NCBI GenBank assembly: GCA_977006965.1
Contig: OZ345360.1
Span: 1,116,001-1,180,000 of the forward strand
Source: Phymatolithon calcareum
Lineage: Eukaryota > Rhodophyta > Florideophyceae > Hapalidiales
Direction of reading: 5' to 3'
DNA: 64,000 bases
Below are positions 44,835 to 55,444 of this stretch, in pieces (position 1 is the first letter of the stretch; the number at the start of each line of letters is the position of its first letter). Position numbers and translations under genes: made by a program. The notes beneath the pieces are model-generated. The model was not told where the DNA came from and did no database searches. It saw nothing but the letters and a program-made list of their open reading frames with translations.

Positions 44835-47800
44835 TGCTCCCTAACGGTGGGTCAGCCCGGTGCGCCGCCCTTGATGTATGTTGCGCGGTGTGTTGGTCGT
44901 ATCAGGGAGAATACGCCGTCAATGGTGGAACAAAAAAGCGCGTAAGACGATGCGGATGGGAGTACGCAAGCGATGACTCAGAGCAACAACTCAGTAACTC
45001 AGTACACCTCTTGTTTCAGCGAGCGGGGAAATGCGCGTAGTAGTGGTTGAGGGGGAAGCGAGAGGAGTTTATTGAGGGCGGGCGAGTGGGAGAGCGTCGT
45101 TCAGAGCAATGATGCTTGACAGACCACTGCCCGCCCTGAGACGGTTTGTACCCACTGCATCATCGAACCTGCATCGGTGCCTTGCGCAAGTGCGCAGAAG
45201 TGAGACAACTGGCACTGTAAGACTCGTATAATACATTACAGAAATGAGAACTTGGTGTACTGTATTAGAAAATTTTTTGGGGGGCGCACGACAGTTCGGG
45301 TCACATATTGCAGTCCGCTGGCACTAAGACAGAGAGTGTGTGTGCCATCATTGGCAGCGACAGGTTTTAATTCGCATGGACGACGTGCTACTGTAGAATT
45401 AAACACTGTACTACGGTGTCGGACAAGGCATAGGAGGCACAGGAAAGCGTTGCTGCTGTTTTCACCCTGGAATGAAAGAGGGATTTTGAATGTGGCATCT
45501 ATGGTAGGCCGTACAGCTTGATCAGTCACGCAGTACAGGTTGTTAAAGAGAAAAATACTGTTGTGTACGCGCGTGACTGAGTAGAGTACAGTGTGGAGGC
45601 TTACGTGTGGATCGTCTTCTGCTTGGTCAGGTAAATTGTTGTAATCTGCAGATTACAACAATTTACCTGACGTGCATGCACGACTTCTTGAAGAGCACTG
45701 CACCCTTGTTCATGTATGCGAAGGGAATTGAGCCTTCGGACCAATGGCGGGGACAGAATCTACGTCTGATTCACTCAGCGGGGCTATTTCCCAGCAGTAA
45801 ATTGGATACATCACTGGATCTGATACTCACTATGGCCCCTCACTTTGGCAGAAAAAGCAACGGAGGCACATGCCACCGGGTCTTGATGAAATGCACCCTC
45901 ATTAGGCCGAGGGGGAGCCGATAAAACAGGCGCACGAAATCCACGGCCGCCGTACGACAACTTGTATTTTGTTTATTTCTTGTCCGTTACAGCTGCCCCT
46001 CCTTTAGACCTTTTTATCGGATTCCTCAATATTTAGAAAATAGTTGAGTGACTGTTGATGTAAGACCGTTTGAAAATTTCTAGGCCACTTTTGGTTGTTT
46101 TCGTTTTTAGCTGGAACAAAACCACTGTTCAAGCGGAAGCGTGACTGGCTTGGGTGAGTAGTAAACGCTTCCCAACCCCTTTTCTTTCTTTTATTGCAGA
46201 AAACGCTAACTTAAGTTACTGCCTGGGGATGTTTTCAAACAGCCCCTCATTGTTCACGAATTTGAGTACTTCGAGCGGTTTCTCAATGCAAATTTCCTCT
46301 ACCGTTTTGGTACCAACTTTACCAATAGTCTGGCGTCTTGATGCAGACCGTCCACTACAGCGTAAGGGTAGATGCTCAACGGTCTCCTTGGTTCCCACTT
46401 AGCAGGCCTTGCATATAAGATGGCAATCAACCGAACCATCTTGAAAACCTGCTACAAGTTAGCAACATTCTGTAGAAAGCTGATTATGGGTAGTTTCAGC
46501 GCGCCTGTGGCTTATATTGAGCTCTTGGGGTAGGAACTGTATTCTCCTTAGCTTTGTCGAATGGTGCGGTTTGACGATGGACCGCGCAGCTTCTAGGGCT
46601 AAGAATATATTTTGATGTGCAGCCCAACTTGATTCCGTAATGCCTCGTCGAGCAAGGTAGTTCGCTTTTTACTTGCCTTTACCATAGACCTTTCACTGCA
46701 GAGAACCTTGCTGTGCATCGGTTTTTGTTACGCGCTGCATATCGCGCGTCATCTAAAACAAGCTCCAACCAAAGTGATCCCCTATTTGGTATCACTCGCC
46801 GGCTGGATGCAATCCCGCGCGCATTCTCGCGCCGGTCATCCCGATTCAGCAACAACTGCGCGCCGGTTCACATTCCGCGCGCATTTGGTTCTCTCGTTTC
46901 CTCTTTTAGGCCTTCTGTTCCTGAGTTGCTGGAACACACACTCTCGTCCAGAACAGAGGCATAGATTGCGCGTCGGATCAGTATATAGCACGCCGCAATC
47001 GACCGATAGACAGAGGAAGACAATAAGAACAATCATCAATAGACTTACATTTCTTTCTTCACAACCATTTGTGTTGTTCCTTTCACATCGGCTGTTTAGC
47101 CGCATGTCCCTTCATTTCATTTAAGGCTTTTCAGCCACAGTTTTCCTTTTTTGCATTAGACTATCTGATCACTACGACGCTTTCCTACCACACTTGTGTG
47201 CTACATTACAATGTCCTATGACAGTGCAATACTCCTTTTAACGAGTGGACAACCAAACCCTTGAAAGCTGCTTCAGTTTCATCATAATTTGAAAAGCGCG
47301 TTGCCGAAATGCAATTTTCGAAGAAAGTTGGCTTTACTACTGCAGTTTCTCAGTTATTGTAATCTTGTTGGTAAAAATGTTAACATTGCCACTTTGTCCT
47401 GGTTCCCTCTTCATGTCGCAAATCACGATTTGGTTCTTACATTCACAGTTGCTCCCCCGATTAGTCTGTGCCTCGGCTCACGTAAACGGGTCTCTCAACT
47501 TACGCTAATGCCAACTGCATTATTGACAGTCTCTGTAGGAACAGTGAGGCTGCCAAATTAGCACATTTTTCAGCATAAAAAATGAAATGCTAGAAAATAC
47601 AGTAGACCTTCTCGGAAATCCTTCTGGCTCTTGACGACTTTCAATTCTCTTCAGCATTTTCTATCTGCATCTTGACGAAGCTCATAATTCTCTTTAAATT
47701 TGTGATCACACCACAATAGCTGCCCGGTACTGCTAGGTCCCATTCCATCATCACATACAGTAGATTCTCTAGTTTAACTGAACGCTATGGTCTGGTTGAT

Positions 47801-48396
47801 ATAGCCGTAAATCTTGGCCCTGTTCTTCCCGTACGCGCATTTCATTTCCGCTCATAGCAGGTATAACAGCTCGTCTACACCTCCGCGTTTTTCAACGTTG
47901 GGATGTCTATGCGCGATGGTAGAGGAACGCTATCATAAGGGAGTTGCAGTTTTTATTGGTTGTCTCGCGTGATCTCAAGTTCATAGAAACCGGTTTCTAT
48001 GACCGTCAATGCTTTTGAAACATATCGGCAATATTGATCGGCCGATAATACACTTTCACAGTCAATAAATGGATGCAGTTTCGAAACTTATATTTTCGTT
48101 TACATTTTAATGTATTTGCAAAATGTTTGCAAAGAAAGTGGAAAACTTTCCGTTTCAGACACTTGTCGCATTTCTATGTGGACTATCAGCCGGCTCAATC
48201 ACCGCGCGTGGATCACATCTTCAGCGGACGACGTCGGCTCCCTCTAGACCTTCTTAACGACGCTACGCTTCACCGCGCCCGCCCCCCGTCCTATACTCCG
48301 CTTTTGAAACGCAACGGAGAGAACAACCTGTTCTTGCCACTGCCGGCGTTGAACCAGCCATCTACCTTCAACGCGCACACTGCGAGCTCACAAGCC
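44835..48396. other. Intergenic stretch with ORF relic, palindromes and one possible exon
   Basis: A perfect 46-bp palindrome without spacer lies at 45626-45671 (GTCAGGTAAATTGTTG arm), followed directly by CGTGCATGCACG. The frame at about 46230-46340 (EFEYFERFL) is a relic of the same element ORF as 8019-8210. A frame starting after an acceptor-like CACTGCAG at 46701 reads HRFLLRAAYRASSK, organelle-targeting-like, but ends after 90 codons without a clear partner exon. The 5' part of the nucleolin-like frame upstream of 48397 is probably leader. Confidence 0.45.
45626..45682. repeat. Perfect 46-bp palindrome plus adjacent 12-bp palindrome
   Basis: Arms of 23 bases with no spacer, centred on CTGCAG at about 45646-45651. 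The following palindrome shares its first base. Confidence 0.95.
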
Positions 48397-49950
48397 ATGG
48401 GTTCCTCTAAGACAAAACGCCTCTCGTCGTCTGGCTCCGCCAAGAAGAGCGCGAAAAAGGCGAAGAAATTGAAAGACATTCCGTCCGAAGCTGTCGTCGA
48501 CGCCATGGAGGTTACAGTCCCGGTAAAATCTGTGAAGGAGTCTGCTAAGAAGAAGAAGAAGACGGATAAGAAGAGCCGGAAGAAGGCCGCTACACCTCCA
48601 CCTCCACCACCGCCTGTCGAGAGTGAGGATGAAAGCAGCTCTTCGTCTTCCGAAGAGGAAGAAGAGGAGGAGAAACCTACTGTTAAGAATGGAAAAACTG
48701 CCAGTAAGAATGGAACGAATGTACCAAAGAAGACCATCACCGCCGAAGCATCCAGTGAGGAGTCCGACTCGAGCGACAGTGAAGAAGAAGAGAAAGCTAA
48801 GCCCGCCTCTAAAAAGGACAAGCATTCTGCGCACAACACGAAAGCCAAAGCTGCACTCGCGAAGGAGGAAGATTCGAGTGATGACTCTGACTCAAGCGAA
48901 GAAGAGGCTGAAGCCGAGCCCGTCCCGAAAAAGTCCAACGGATCCGCACGCAAACCTTCCGTTAAGGAAGAGGAGTCAAGTGACGATTCTAGCGATAGCG
49001 ACAGTGAAGAAGAGGAAAAAGCCAAGCCTACCGCCAAGGCCGCGCTTAAGAATGGTTCCAAAGATGACGAGGACAGCTCTGACGATTCGGACAGCTCGGA
49101 CGATGAAGAGATGAAGCCCGCAGCTGCCGCCGCGCAGGGTCCGAAGAAGGCGGCAAGCGGCGATGACGACGAAGATAGTGATTCCGACAGTGACTCTAGC
49201 TCCGAAAGCGAAGAGGAAGGAAATACTGAGTCTGCAAAGACCGAGAACGGACCGTCAACGTCAATCAAGGCCCCAGTTGATGACTCGAGCTCCGAAGAGG
49301 AAGACGAGGAGGCCGCCGAGAAGACAAACGGTGTCAAGCGCCCCGCCCCGGAGACTCCTTCTACGCCACATGAAGCCAAGCGTTATCAGGAAGCCGCCCC
49401 GCCCACAGATGAGCTTCGTCTCTTTGTCGGCAATCTTGCCTTCAGCGCCGTGGAGGACGATCTTTACAATATGTTCCAATCCTGTGGAAACATCACAGAT
49501 GCATATCTTCCGCGCGATCGTGAAAACCCGGAGCGTATTCGTGGATTTGCATTTGTCTCGTTCGAAACTGCCGCTGAAGCGACGAAGGGGCTCGAAATGG
49601 ACGGTGCCGATCTGAAAGGACGACCTATTAGGGTAAACCTTGCTGGGTCTAAGCCGAGCGGCGGTCGTGGAGGCCGCGGGGGACGTGGTGGTGGTCGTGG
49701 TGGACGCGGTGGTGGTTTCGGTAGCCGGGACTTCGGCGGTGGCGGTGGCTATGGAGGCGGCGGTGGCTATGGAAGCGGCGGTGGCTTCGGAGGCGGTCGT
49801 GGCGGCTTTGGAGGTGGCCGTGGTGGTTTTGGCGGTCGAGGACGGGGACGTGGTGGTGGACGGGGAAGAGGTGGCTTTGGTGGTCGTGGAGGCGGCTCAA
49901 GTTTCGTTGCCAGTGGCAAAAAGACCACCTTCGATGGTGACAGCGACTAA
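48397..49950 (+). CDS. Nucleolin-like protein (acidic Ser-rich blocks, one RRM, RGG tail)
   Basis: The frame is open from 48073, but ATG at 48397 (context AGCCATGG) begins the conserved Lys/Ser-rich part, giving 517 residues. Residues 1-320 alternate Lys-rich basic runs with Ser/Asp/Glu blocks (SSDDSDSSEEE type), probable CK2 targets, as in nucleolin and Nopp140. One RRM follows: LRLFVGNLAFSAVEDDLY with RNP2 LFVGNL and RNP1 RGFAFVSF. The last 90 residues are Gly/Arg/Phe repeats (RGG box). This is the layout of nucleolin/Nsr1-type proteins that act in rRNA transcription and processing; animal and yeast forms have two or more RRMs, so a single RRM is notable. Frames on the opposite strand are shadows of the repeats. 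Confidence 0.85.
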   Translation: MGSSKTKRLSSSGSAKKSAKKAKKLKDIPSEAVVDAMEVTVPVKSVKESAKKKKKTDKKSRKKAATPPPPPPPVESEDESSSSSSEEEEEEEKPTVKNGKTASKNGTNVPKKTITAEASSEESDSSDSEEEEKAKPASKKDKHSAHNTKAKAALAKEEDSSDDSDSSEEEAEAEPVPKKSNGSARKPSVKEEESSDDSSDSDSEEEEKAKPTAKAALKNGSKDDEDSSDDSDSSDDEEMKPAAAAAQGPKKAASGDDDEDSDSDSDSSSESEEEGNTESAKTENGPSTSIKAPVDDSSSEEEDEEAAEKTNGVKRPAPETPSTPHEAKRYQEAAPPTDELRLFVGNLAFSAVEDDLYNMFQSCGNITDAYLPRDRENPERIRGFAFVSFETAAEATKGLEMDGADLKGRPIRVNLAGSKPSGGRGGRGGRGGGRGGRGGGFGSRDFGGGGGYGGGGGYGSGGGFGGGRGGFGGGRGGFGGRGRGRGGGRGRGGFGGRGGGSSFVASGKKTTFDGDSD

Positions 49951-50226
49951 CTATTCGTCAACTTGGACATGTGCATTTTTCGCAGTCTTCAAGCATACAT
50001 TGAATTTCTGTCGGAATAACCGCTCTTGCTCCCAGGCAGTCTCTCTGTCTTCGTCGAAGCGCTTTATCGGGTGAGAGTTGCTTACTCTTGTATAATGGCC
50101 CATGTTAGAATGCCATAGCGTCTTTGTCTCACTTCCAATGTTCCAGTTTCATTTTAGTTGACCGTTGAAAGGTCGGATTGCGTAGTTCAATTGAATATGT
50201 CATTAACGTACTCGTTATTGTTTCCT

Positions 50227-51587
50227 CTACATGGTTGTGTCACTCGTTCGCACCACAGCTATTGTATCTAAAAACCATCCTTGGCCGTCGCTGTAGTCCG
50301 CAACTGGGACGAACCCGGCGTCACTAAGCGATGAGTGTACCTCCTCAACATCGTACTTGAACGAGTGCTCTGTGAATATGGGCTCCCATTTGGCGAACGA
50401 GAAATCAGCTTCTTTTCTCTCGTCAGTGATCCCCCGAAATCGAACAGTTTGAGCTTCCCTCGACAACAAGAAACTTTTCATACAGCCTGCTACTGGATCG
50501 TACATCGCATGATGATGGAACCGGTCGATGTCAAAATCGGCTCCAAGCTCGCGGTTCATCCTTGTGAGCATGTTGAGATTGAATTTCTCTGTGATGCGCT
50601 CGTAGTCAGCGTACGCAGCATGGAGTAGCGCAGGATTCTTCTTCAAATCGCTTCCAAGGAGCAGCAGGTCATTGTCACGCAATCTCGAACGTAACATTGC
50701 CAAAAATGTGTTGGCCTCTTTAGGTGCGAAGTTGCCAATCGAAGATCCGAGGAAAAGAACTATTGTGCGTCGGCCCGGATGTAGTCGCTGGACGTACTCA
50801 AGGCCTGCCGCGTAGTCAGCCACAATCCCATGCACGTGCAGTGGATCGTTGGAAAAGGCTGCACGCAATGTGTTGAAGAGCGCGGTCATGGCACCAGCGG
50901 AAATATCGATAGGCAAGTATTCGAATTGCACATCAGAGTGCAGGAGGGCGCGGAGAAGAATTGTGGTCTTTTGGCCATCTCCGGCGCCGAGCTCCACGAC
51001 GTTGAGTGTACCAGATTGTGGGAGTATGTGGTTGTCGATAATGGTCGGGGTGAATAATGAAAGTATTTCTCTCTCAGCAGCTGTGAGATAATATGACCCC
51101 ATTTTTGTGATTTGTGAGTATATCTCTGGTGCATTCGCCAGTCCCGCAAAGTTTCATGTCGAAGGGCACAAAAGTAAGTCAGAAAAAGAAAAGAAGAAGT
51201 AGGGACGCGCGGCATAGTCGATAAGTTTTATATATCGAGAAGTGAAACATGCTGCTTGATCCCTTACCGCTCCCGATATCGTCATAAAAATATTTCGATG
51301 GTATGCTCTTTGTGGTTTGAGAAAACCCTGAAATTGCGTCATGATAAAATTCAGCACGAGCAGCAAGTGCACTCTCTTGTCGAAGTACTGTCTCCCGAAA
51401 TTGCACAGAGGCATAACCGTTTGGGCTACTTCTGTTACAGCGATAGAGTTGCAAGTATGTTAGAATTCAATAATTTAAAATGCGTGAGTTGCCCAAGGAA
51501 GCAGATGAGAAATGAATTCGGAATCAATCGCGGTAGCTTTACTAGTAGGTACGGGAATAGAAAATGTTCTACTTACGTTTCAGACAT
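50227..51587 (-). CDS. egtD: EgtD-like histidine N-alpha-methyltransferase, three exons
   Basis: Exons 51587-51577 (11 nt: ATGTCTGAAAC), 51431-51268 and 51125-50227 join in frame to 357 residues; introns are 145 and 142 nt (donors GTAAGT, GTAAGG). The second join recreates YFYDDIGSEIYSQITKMGSY then YLTAAEREIL, the family's N-terminal signature (FYDxxGSxLFxxIT...YYLTxxExxIL). SAM-binding motif VVELGAGDGQKT, then FLGSSIGNF with the substrate-binding Asn, and TEHSFKY with the Glu/Ser pair that in bacterial EgtD selects histidine. EgtD makes hercynine, the first step to ergothioneine. It is stand-alone, unlike fungal Egt1 fusions; no EgtB-type sulfoxide synthase is in the window. Substrate by homology; related enzymes use other amino acids. 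Confidence 0.85.
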
Positions 51588-51687
51588 TTTCTTGCAATGC
51601 GATATTACATTCCCGCAATTCTCAATACAGGGCTGATGTTGTCAGCACGTTAGGCGCGTCGATACATTGTACTCACCCCGAGGTGCC

Positions 51688-51695
51688 TATTTATA
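51688..51695 (-). promoter_or_regulatory. TATA box of the EgtD-like gene
   Basis: The minus strand reads TATAAATA followed by GGCACC, about 100 bases upstream of the start codon at 51587. This is the expected place for a core promoter and supports the tiny first exon. Confidence 0.6.
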
Positions 51696-51699
51696 CTGT

Positions 51700-53633
51700 T
51701 GTAATCCCTATGAGTGGGCATTATGATGGGGCCATTAGCGAATCTTCTCGCTGCACTTTACCCAATCACCGCTGTAGACTTCCGGGAGATCAAGTAACGC
51801 ACCTAGCTGACGTAGCGTAGCAAGAGAGACAAAATTCCCAACACACAAGCATCCGACTCAACCGACTCAACCGACTCAACAGAACAGTGGAGACAGTCAC
51901 CGTCTTCACGGGCACGCGCTTCCAAAATACACGAATCTACACGGACGACTTTACTGTGCGGGGTGCCGTCCAGTGTGCCTTCGGGACACTCACTAACGAC
52001 GCACTACCAATGCATTTGTTACACTGTTTTAAAAGAACTAAGCCATGAGAACGGCTCAAAAACACTGGAGCAGCCGAGTGATGACAAGACACGTTTCCTA
52101 ATTGCCAAAAACCGATGCATTGGTTGTTGATCGAAGACGGGCCTGTCAGATAGACCTTTGTGGTGATATTTTTCCATCAATGGCTTCGGTAGGGTTTCGA
52201 CTGCTGTTGTGTTCAGTATTACTGTCGGAGTGAACACCATAGCAGTCGAAACCCTACACAGACTGGAATAATCTGGTGCATTTTCTTAGCTTGAAAAATA
52301 ATTTCTTATTTATGGTTTTGAAAAATGTTTATTTCTGAATATATTTGAGAGACTACTTACATACGAAATACTTGGCAGCGAGACTTCAGCGCATGGGCAA
52401 GCAAGGGTTTCAGGTGTTTCGCCGCTTGCTAACAGAGGACAGAACAGACAACTTAGTTCAGCATCCGATAGAGAAAAAAAGTGAGGTAGCCCTGCGGGAA
52501 ATAGAATTTATTTTATATTGTAAAATGGTGTCCTCACTTCAAAATTTGATCAGGAAAGCGTGTTGAAAATGTTGCTTCTTTGTAAAAGTTGAAATAGTTT
52601 TTTCCGAAAATATCATAGTTTTGCTTTCCAATCATTGAATCAAAACACAGGATCAGGGCGCTTCAGATTTGAGATCTTTTCAAATGCTACACACAGCTCC
52701 AGCATTGGATCTAAAATTATGCTGGAAGCAGCCGCCACCGATGACAAGTACTGCGAATGCGTCCGCGATTTATGTCGATGTTCTGGAGATCACATGCTCA
52801 GAACACGTTCCCGCACGAGCGCATGAGTGACCTGATATAGCGTTGACGAACGTCAATCAGGATATTCGGCTTCATGGCGCTTAGCCTGGCAATGACATCG
52901 CCGGCTTATTTTGCAAGGGCCTGTGGGCGGTTTCTTGAGGAATACTTTCGACTTGCGGCACTACCGATTTCGCGGAAATAGATTCAATATGCTTGTTCCC
53001 TTTCACCGGTGTACAGGTGAAAAGGAACAAGTAGACATAGGTTCTCATTATTCCATAACTAATTATGCCGTACACGGGATCATTAGTTTTGCAAAAATGA
53101 GAACCAAAGTCTATTCTTGATGATTTCCATGTCTAGTTTTTTTACACTTCGCACTACGTATTTTCAAGAATGTAGGGACTCTACCCACAAACGCAGGTCA
53201 ATTCTTTAAGCTTTTCCTGGAACGCTAGAGGGAGAATAATTCTTGTACACAAAATGTGATATTCTATAGGGCTCTGATATAGTTCCAAATGATTAGTACT
53301 CTTCGTTTTGGCTCCGGTCCTTCATATTCCATCATGCATCTGATGGGGCGCGCGAAGATGCGACGAACACCAGTCTACGTTAGAAGCCCTTTTTATCCTA
53401 GCTTCACCTCATTGCCAGTCATAGCTTCGAAAGGGTGTTGTGGTGCACAAGTGCACATTGAGAGAGAGAACCAAGTCTCACGGGGACTAATATGCACAAA
53501 TATTTAACAGTAACAACAGAAGTGGTCAGGCTGCAGTATACTACGAAGTTATGCTTAGTAACACTAACTTAGTAAGATACGGCATTTTTTTCATAGGTTG
53601 AAGAGTGGGCATTGGGTTCCACATTATGGGAAT
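51700..53633. repeat. Intergenic stretch with long inverted repeats
   Basis: Hairpin at 52189-52257: arms of about 27 bases (GTAGGGTTTCGACTGCT outermost) with one three-base internal mismatch and a 15-base loop. Palindrome at 52992-53031: 17-base arms (CTTGTTCC) with one extra base. An adjacent imperfect inverted repeat at 53040-53105 (GGTTCTCATT arms, inner ACTAAT/ATTAGT). No gene seen; frames are 126 codons or fewer. Confidence 0.75.
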
Positions 53634-55169
53634 CTATTCCGGTTTTGCACTCTCTCTATTGTATCGGATAGCTATCCCTGAACTCCCACGCACAACCTCA
53701 GTACTGAGTTCGTCTATAGACGTATCTTCATCCCGGCCCCCCTTGTCCCTGACCAATCCTTTCCAAGCCCTATCCTTGTAAAAGGCTGCAGCTCCCCCAG
53801 GAGCCGATACCGCCACTTTCAATTCAGCTCTTTCAGCGACGGTCGTCTCATCCACCATGTTTTCTTCTTCTGTGCTTCCCTCTTCAGAGCCAAGCTCTCT
53901 GAAGTCGGCGCTATAAAATCTATCGAATAAATCCCGTCCTCCAAGTGCAACATCAATTTCCAGCGGTGTCACGACAGGCACTAAAAACTCTTTTGAATTA
54001 ATGATCGCACGTAACGGGCACGCCACAAGAACAAACGCATCCATCTCTTCGAAATTATGAAGCTTTGGCGGCGAAATCTTGCCCACGAGGAGTACATACG
54101 CTCGCTTTCCGGCATCTTCTATTATTCGCACCACACGTTCAATTGCATGCGTGACCCCGGCCACAGCCAGAGAACCGGCTACCACTCCGATGCGCTCCGC
54201 CTCTCGTACACGCCCTACCTCGCGCGAACGCAACCGCAAAAGCCGAGATCCGTTCACCGCAGTCATTTCTCCACCCAACCGAACGCGATAGAATGCGCGA
54301 CAAGAACCAGCCAGACCACTCGCCAGCAGCAACGCGGCATTGCGCAACGCTGGTGCCAATGATACATCTCCATCTGAGGTGTCGCTGCACACCCATAACA
54401 CCGCGATTTCCGATAATGGTGTATCAGACTTCAAGAATCGCAGTGCTCCAACCTCGACATAGTCATTTCCATTTTCTTTGTTACGCTGATTACACACAGG
54501 CGCCACACCGTCACGCAACGGGGGCACGAAATCTACTAGGTCGTCCGCACGGGGCTCTGCCAAATCAACTTGAATGGATGGTCCATCTCCACCAGGTGTT
54601 AGATTGGCGCCCCGCATAACTTGTGCCAGCTCTACATCGTAGAGCACGACGATTCTGGCAGCATCGGGCACTGCATCCGAGACAGAGCGTACTGCTTTCC
54701 GGAGCTCGAATAGCACTGGGGCGGAATCATCAGGTTCCTCAGCGCGCGGGAATACGTGCAGCACGGGGAGTGCTCGAGTGGGGGACAGACAGGCATTGCC
54801 ATAGTGAATGATAGCTTGTGCATCAAGATGCTGCGCTGCAACTTCATCAGCGCAACAAGCACCGTATGAAGTGTCGCCGAGCACAAACACGAGCGCGGAA
54901 GCGCCGAGTAGACTACTCAAAGCAGCACACACTGCAGGTGCGTCTGCCAAGTATTCGTCCGGAAACTGCAGAGCTATTCGCAAGTACCCAGCGTTGCGAA
55001 TCTTCGCTGCAGTGTGCGCGACTCGGTAAGTGTGTAGAAGAGAAGAGATACCCGAGAAGGTTGTCGAGGGAGAAACATATGGCGCCAAGGATGATAGAAG
55101 CTCTTCGTCAAATATATCCTTGTCAGGATTAACGGAAGCCAAGGCGACTGATTGAGCCCCGGGTACCAT
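53634..55169 (-). CDS. DPH2: DPH2, diphthamide synthesis radical-SAM-like subunit
   Basis: 511 residues, one exon, start at MVPGAQS (the frame extends upstream only with a non-ATG codon). GYLRIALQFPDEYL opens the first domain; GDTSYGACCADEVAAQHLDA and IIHYGNACLSPT carry the first cysteine and the family signature; VLLVGKISPPKLHNF and AFVLVACPLRAIINSKEFLV carry the third domain and its cysteine. Dph1-Dph2 transfers the 3-amino-3-carboxypropyl group of SAM to a histidine of elongation factor 2, the first step of diphthamide formation in the cytosol. In Dph2 the cluster has a supporting role. Divergent from the phosphopantothenate-cysteine ligase gene, 275 bp between starts. Confidence 0.93.
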   Translation of the reverse strand: MVPGAQSVALASVNPDKDIFDEELLSSLAPYVSPSTTFSGISSLLHTYRVAHTAAKIRNAGYLRIALQFPDEYLADAPAVCAALSSLLGASALVFVLGDTSYGACCADEVAAQHLDAQAIIHYGNACLSPTRALPVLHVFPRAEEPDDSAPVLFELRKAVRSVSDAVPDAARIVVLYDVELAQVMRGANLTPGGDGPSIQVDLAEPRADDLVDFVPPLRDGVAPVCNQRNKENGNDYVEVGALRFLKSDTPLSEIAVLWVCSDTSDGDVSLAPALRNAALLLASGLAGSCRAFYRVRLGGEMTAVNGSRLLRLRSREVGRVREAERIGVVAGSLAVAGVTHAIERVVRIIEDAGKRAYVLLVGKISPPKLHNFEEMDAFVLVACPLRAIINSKEFLVPVVTPLEIDVALGGRDLFDRFYSADFRELGSEEGSTEEENMVDETTVAERAELKVAVSAPGGAAAFYKDRAWKGLVRDKGGRDEDTSIDELSTEVVRGSSGIAIRYNRESAKPE

Positions 55170-55444
55170 ATTGTTCCCAAACGGTGGGCTTGAGAGGAGG
55201 ACGGTAACCTTTGTGAAGTTACCCCATATCAAGGCACTGCGCCACGTTGAGATTCAGAGCACAATTGCATCGACCGCGCCGCCGATCACCATGCAACAAA
55301 TTCCACATCCACGTAAGCTACATAGGTATCATAACCTATGTTCAGCTCCTTTTAGTTGAAAGCAATAACAGTGTCTGATGGCTACAATACAGTATTGGCG
55401 CTCAGTCACAGCGCCGCCCAAGACCGGTGCAACGAGCGAGCAGA
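55170..55444. promoter_or_regulatory. Shared divergent promoter region of DPH2 and PPCS
   Basis: 275 bp between the two start codons. It contains an imperfect 20-bp palindrome, CATAGGTATCATAACCTATG, near 55319-55338 and one TACAGTATTGGCGC near 55387. No clear TATA box. Confidence 0.45.

Noticed and set aside
46708-47124. 138-codon plus-strand frame
   Set aside because: Starts with a non-ATG codon, low-complexity His/Arg/Leu content; a different frame after an acceptor-like site seems as likely, and neither has a partner exon.
48291-49379. 362-codon minus-strand frame within the nucleolin-like gene
   Set aside because: Ser/Leu/Phe-rich mirror image of the Ser/Glu/Lys repeats on the plus strand.
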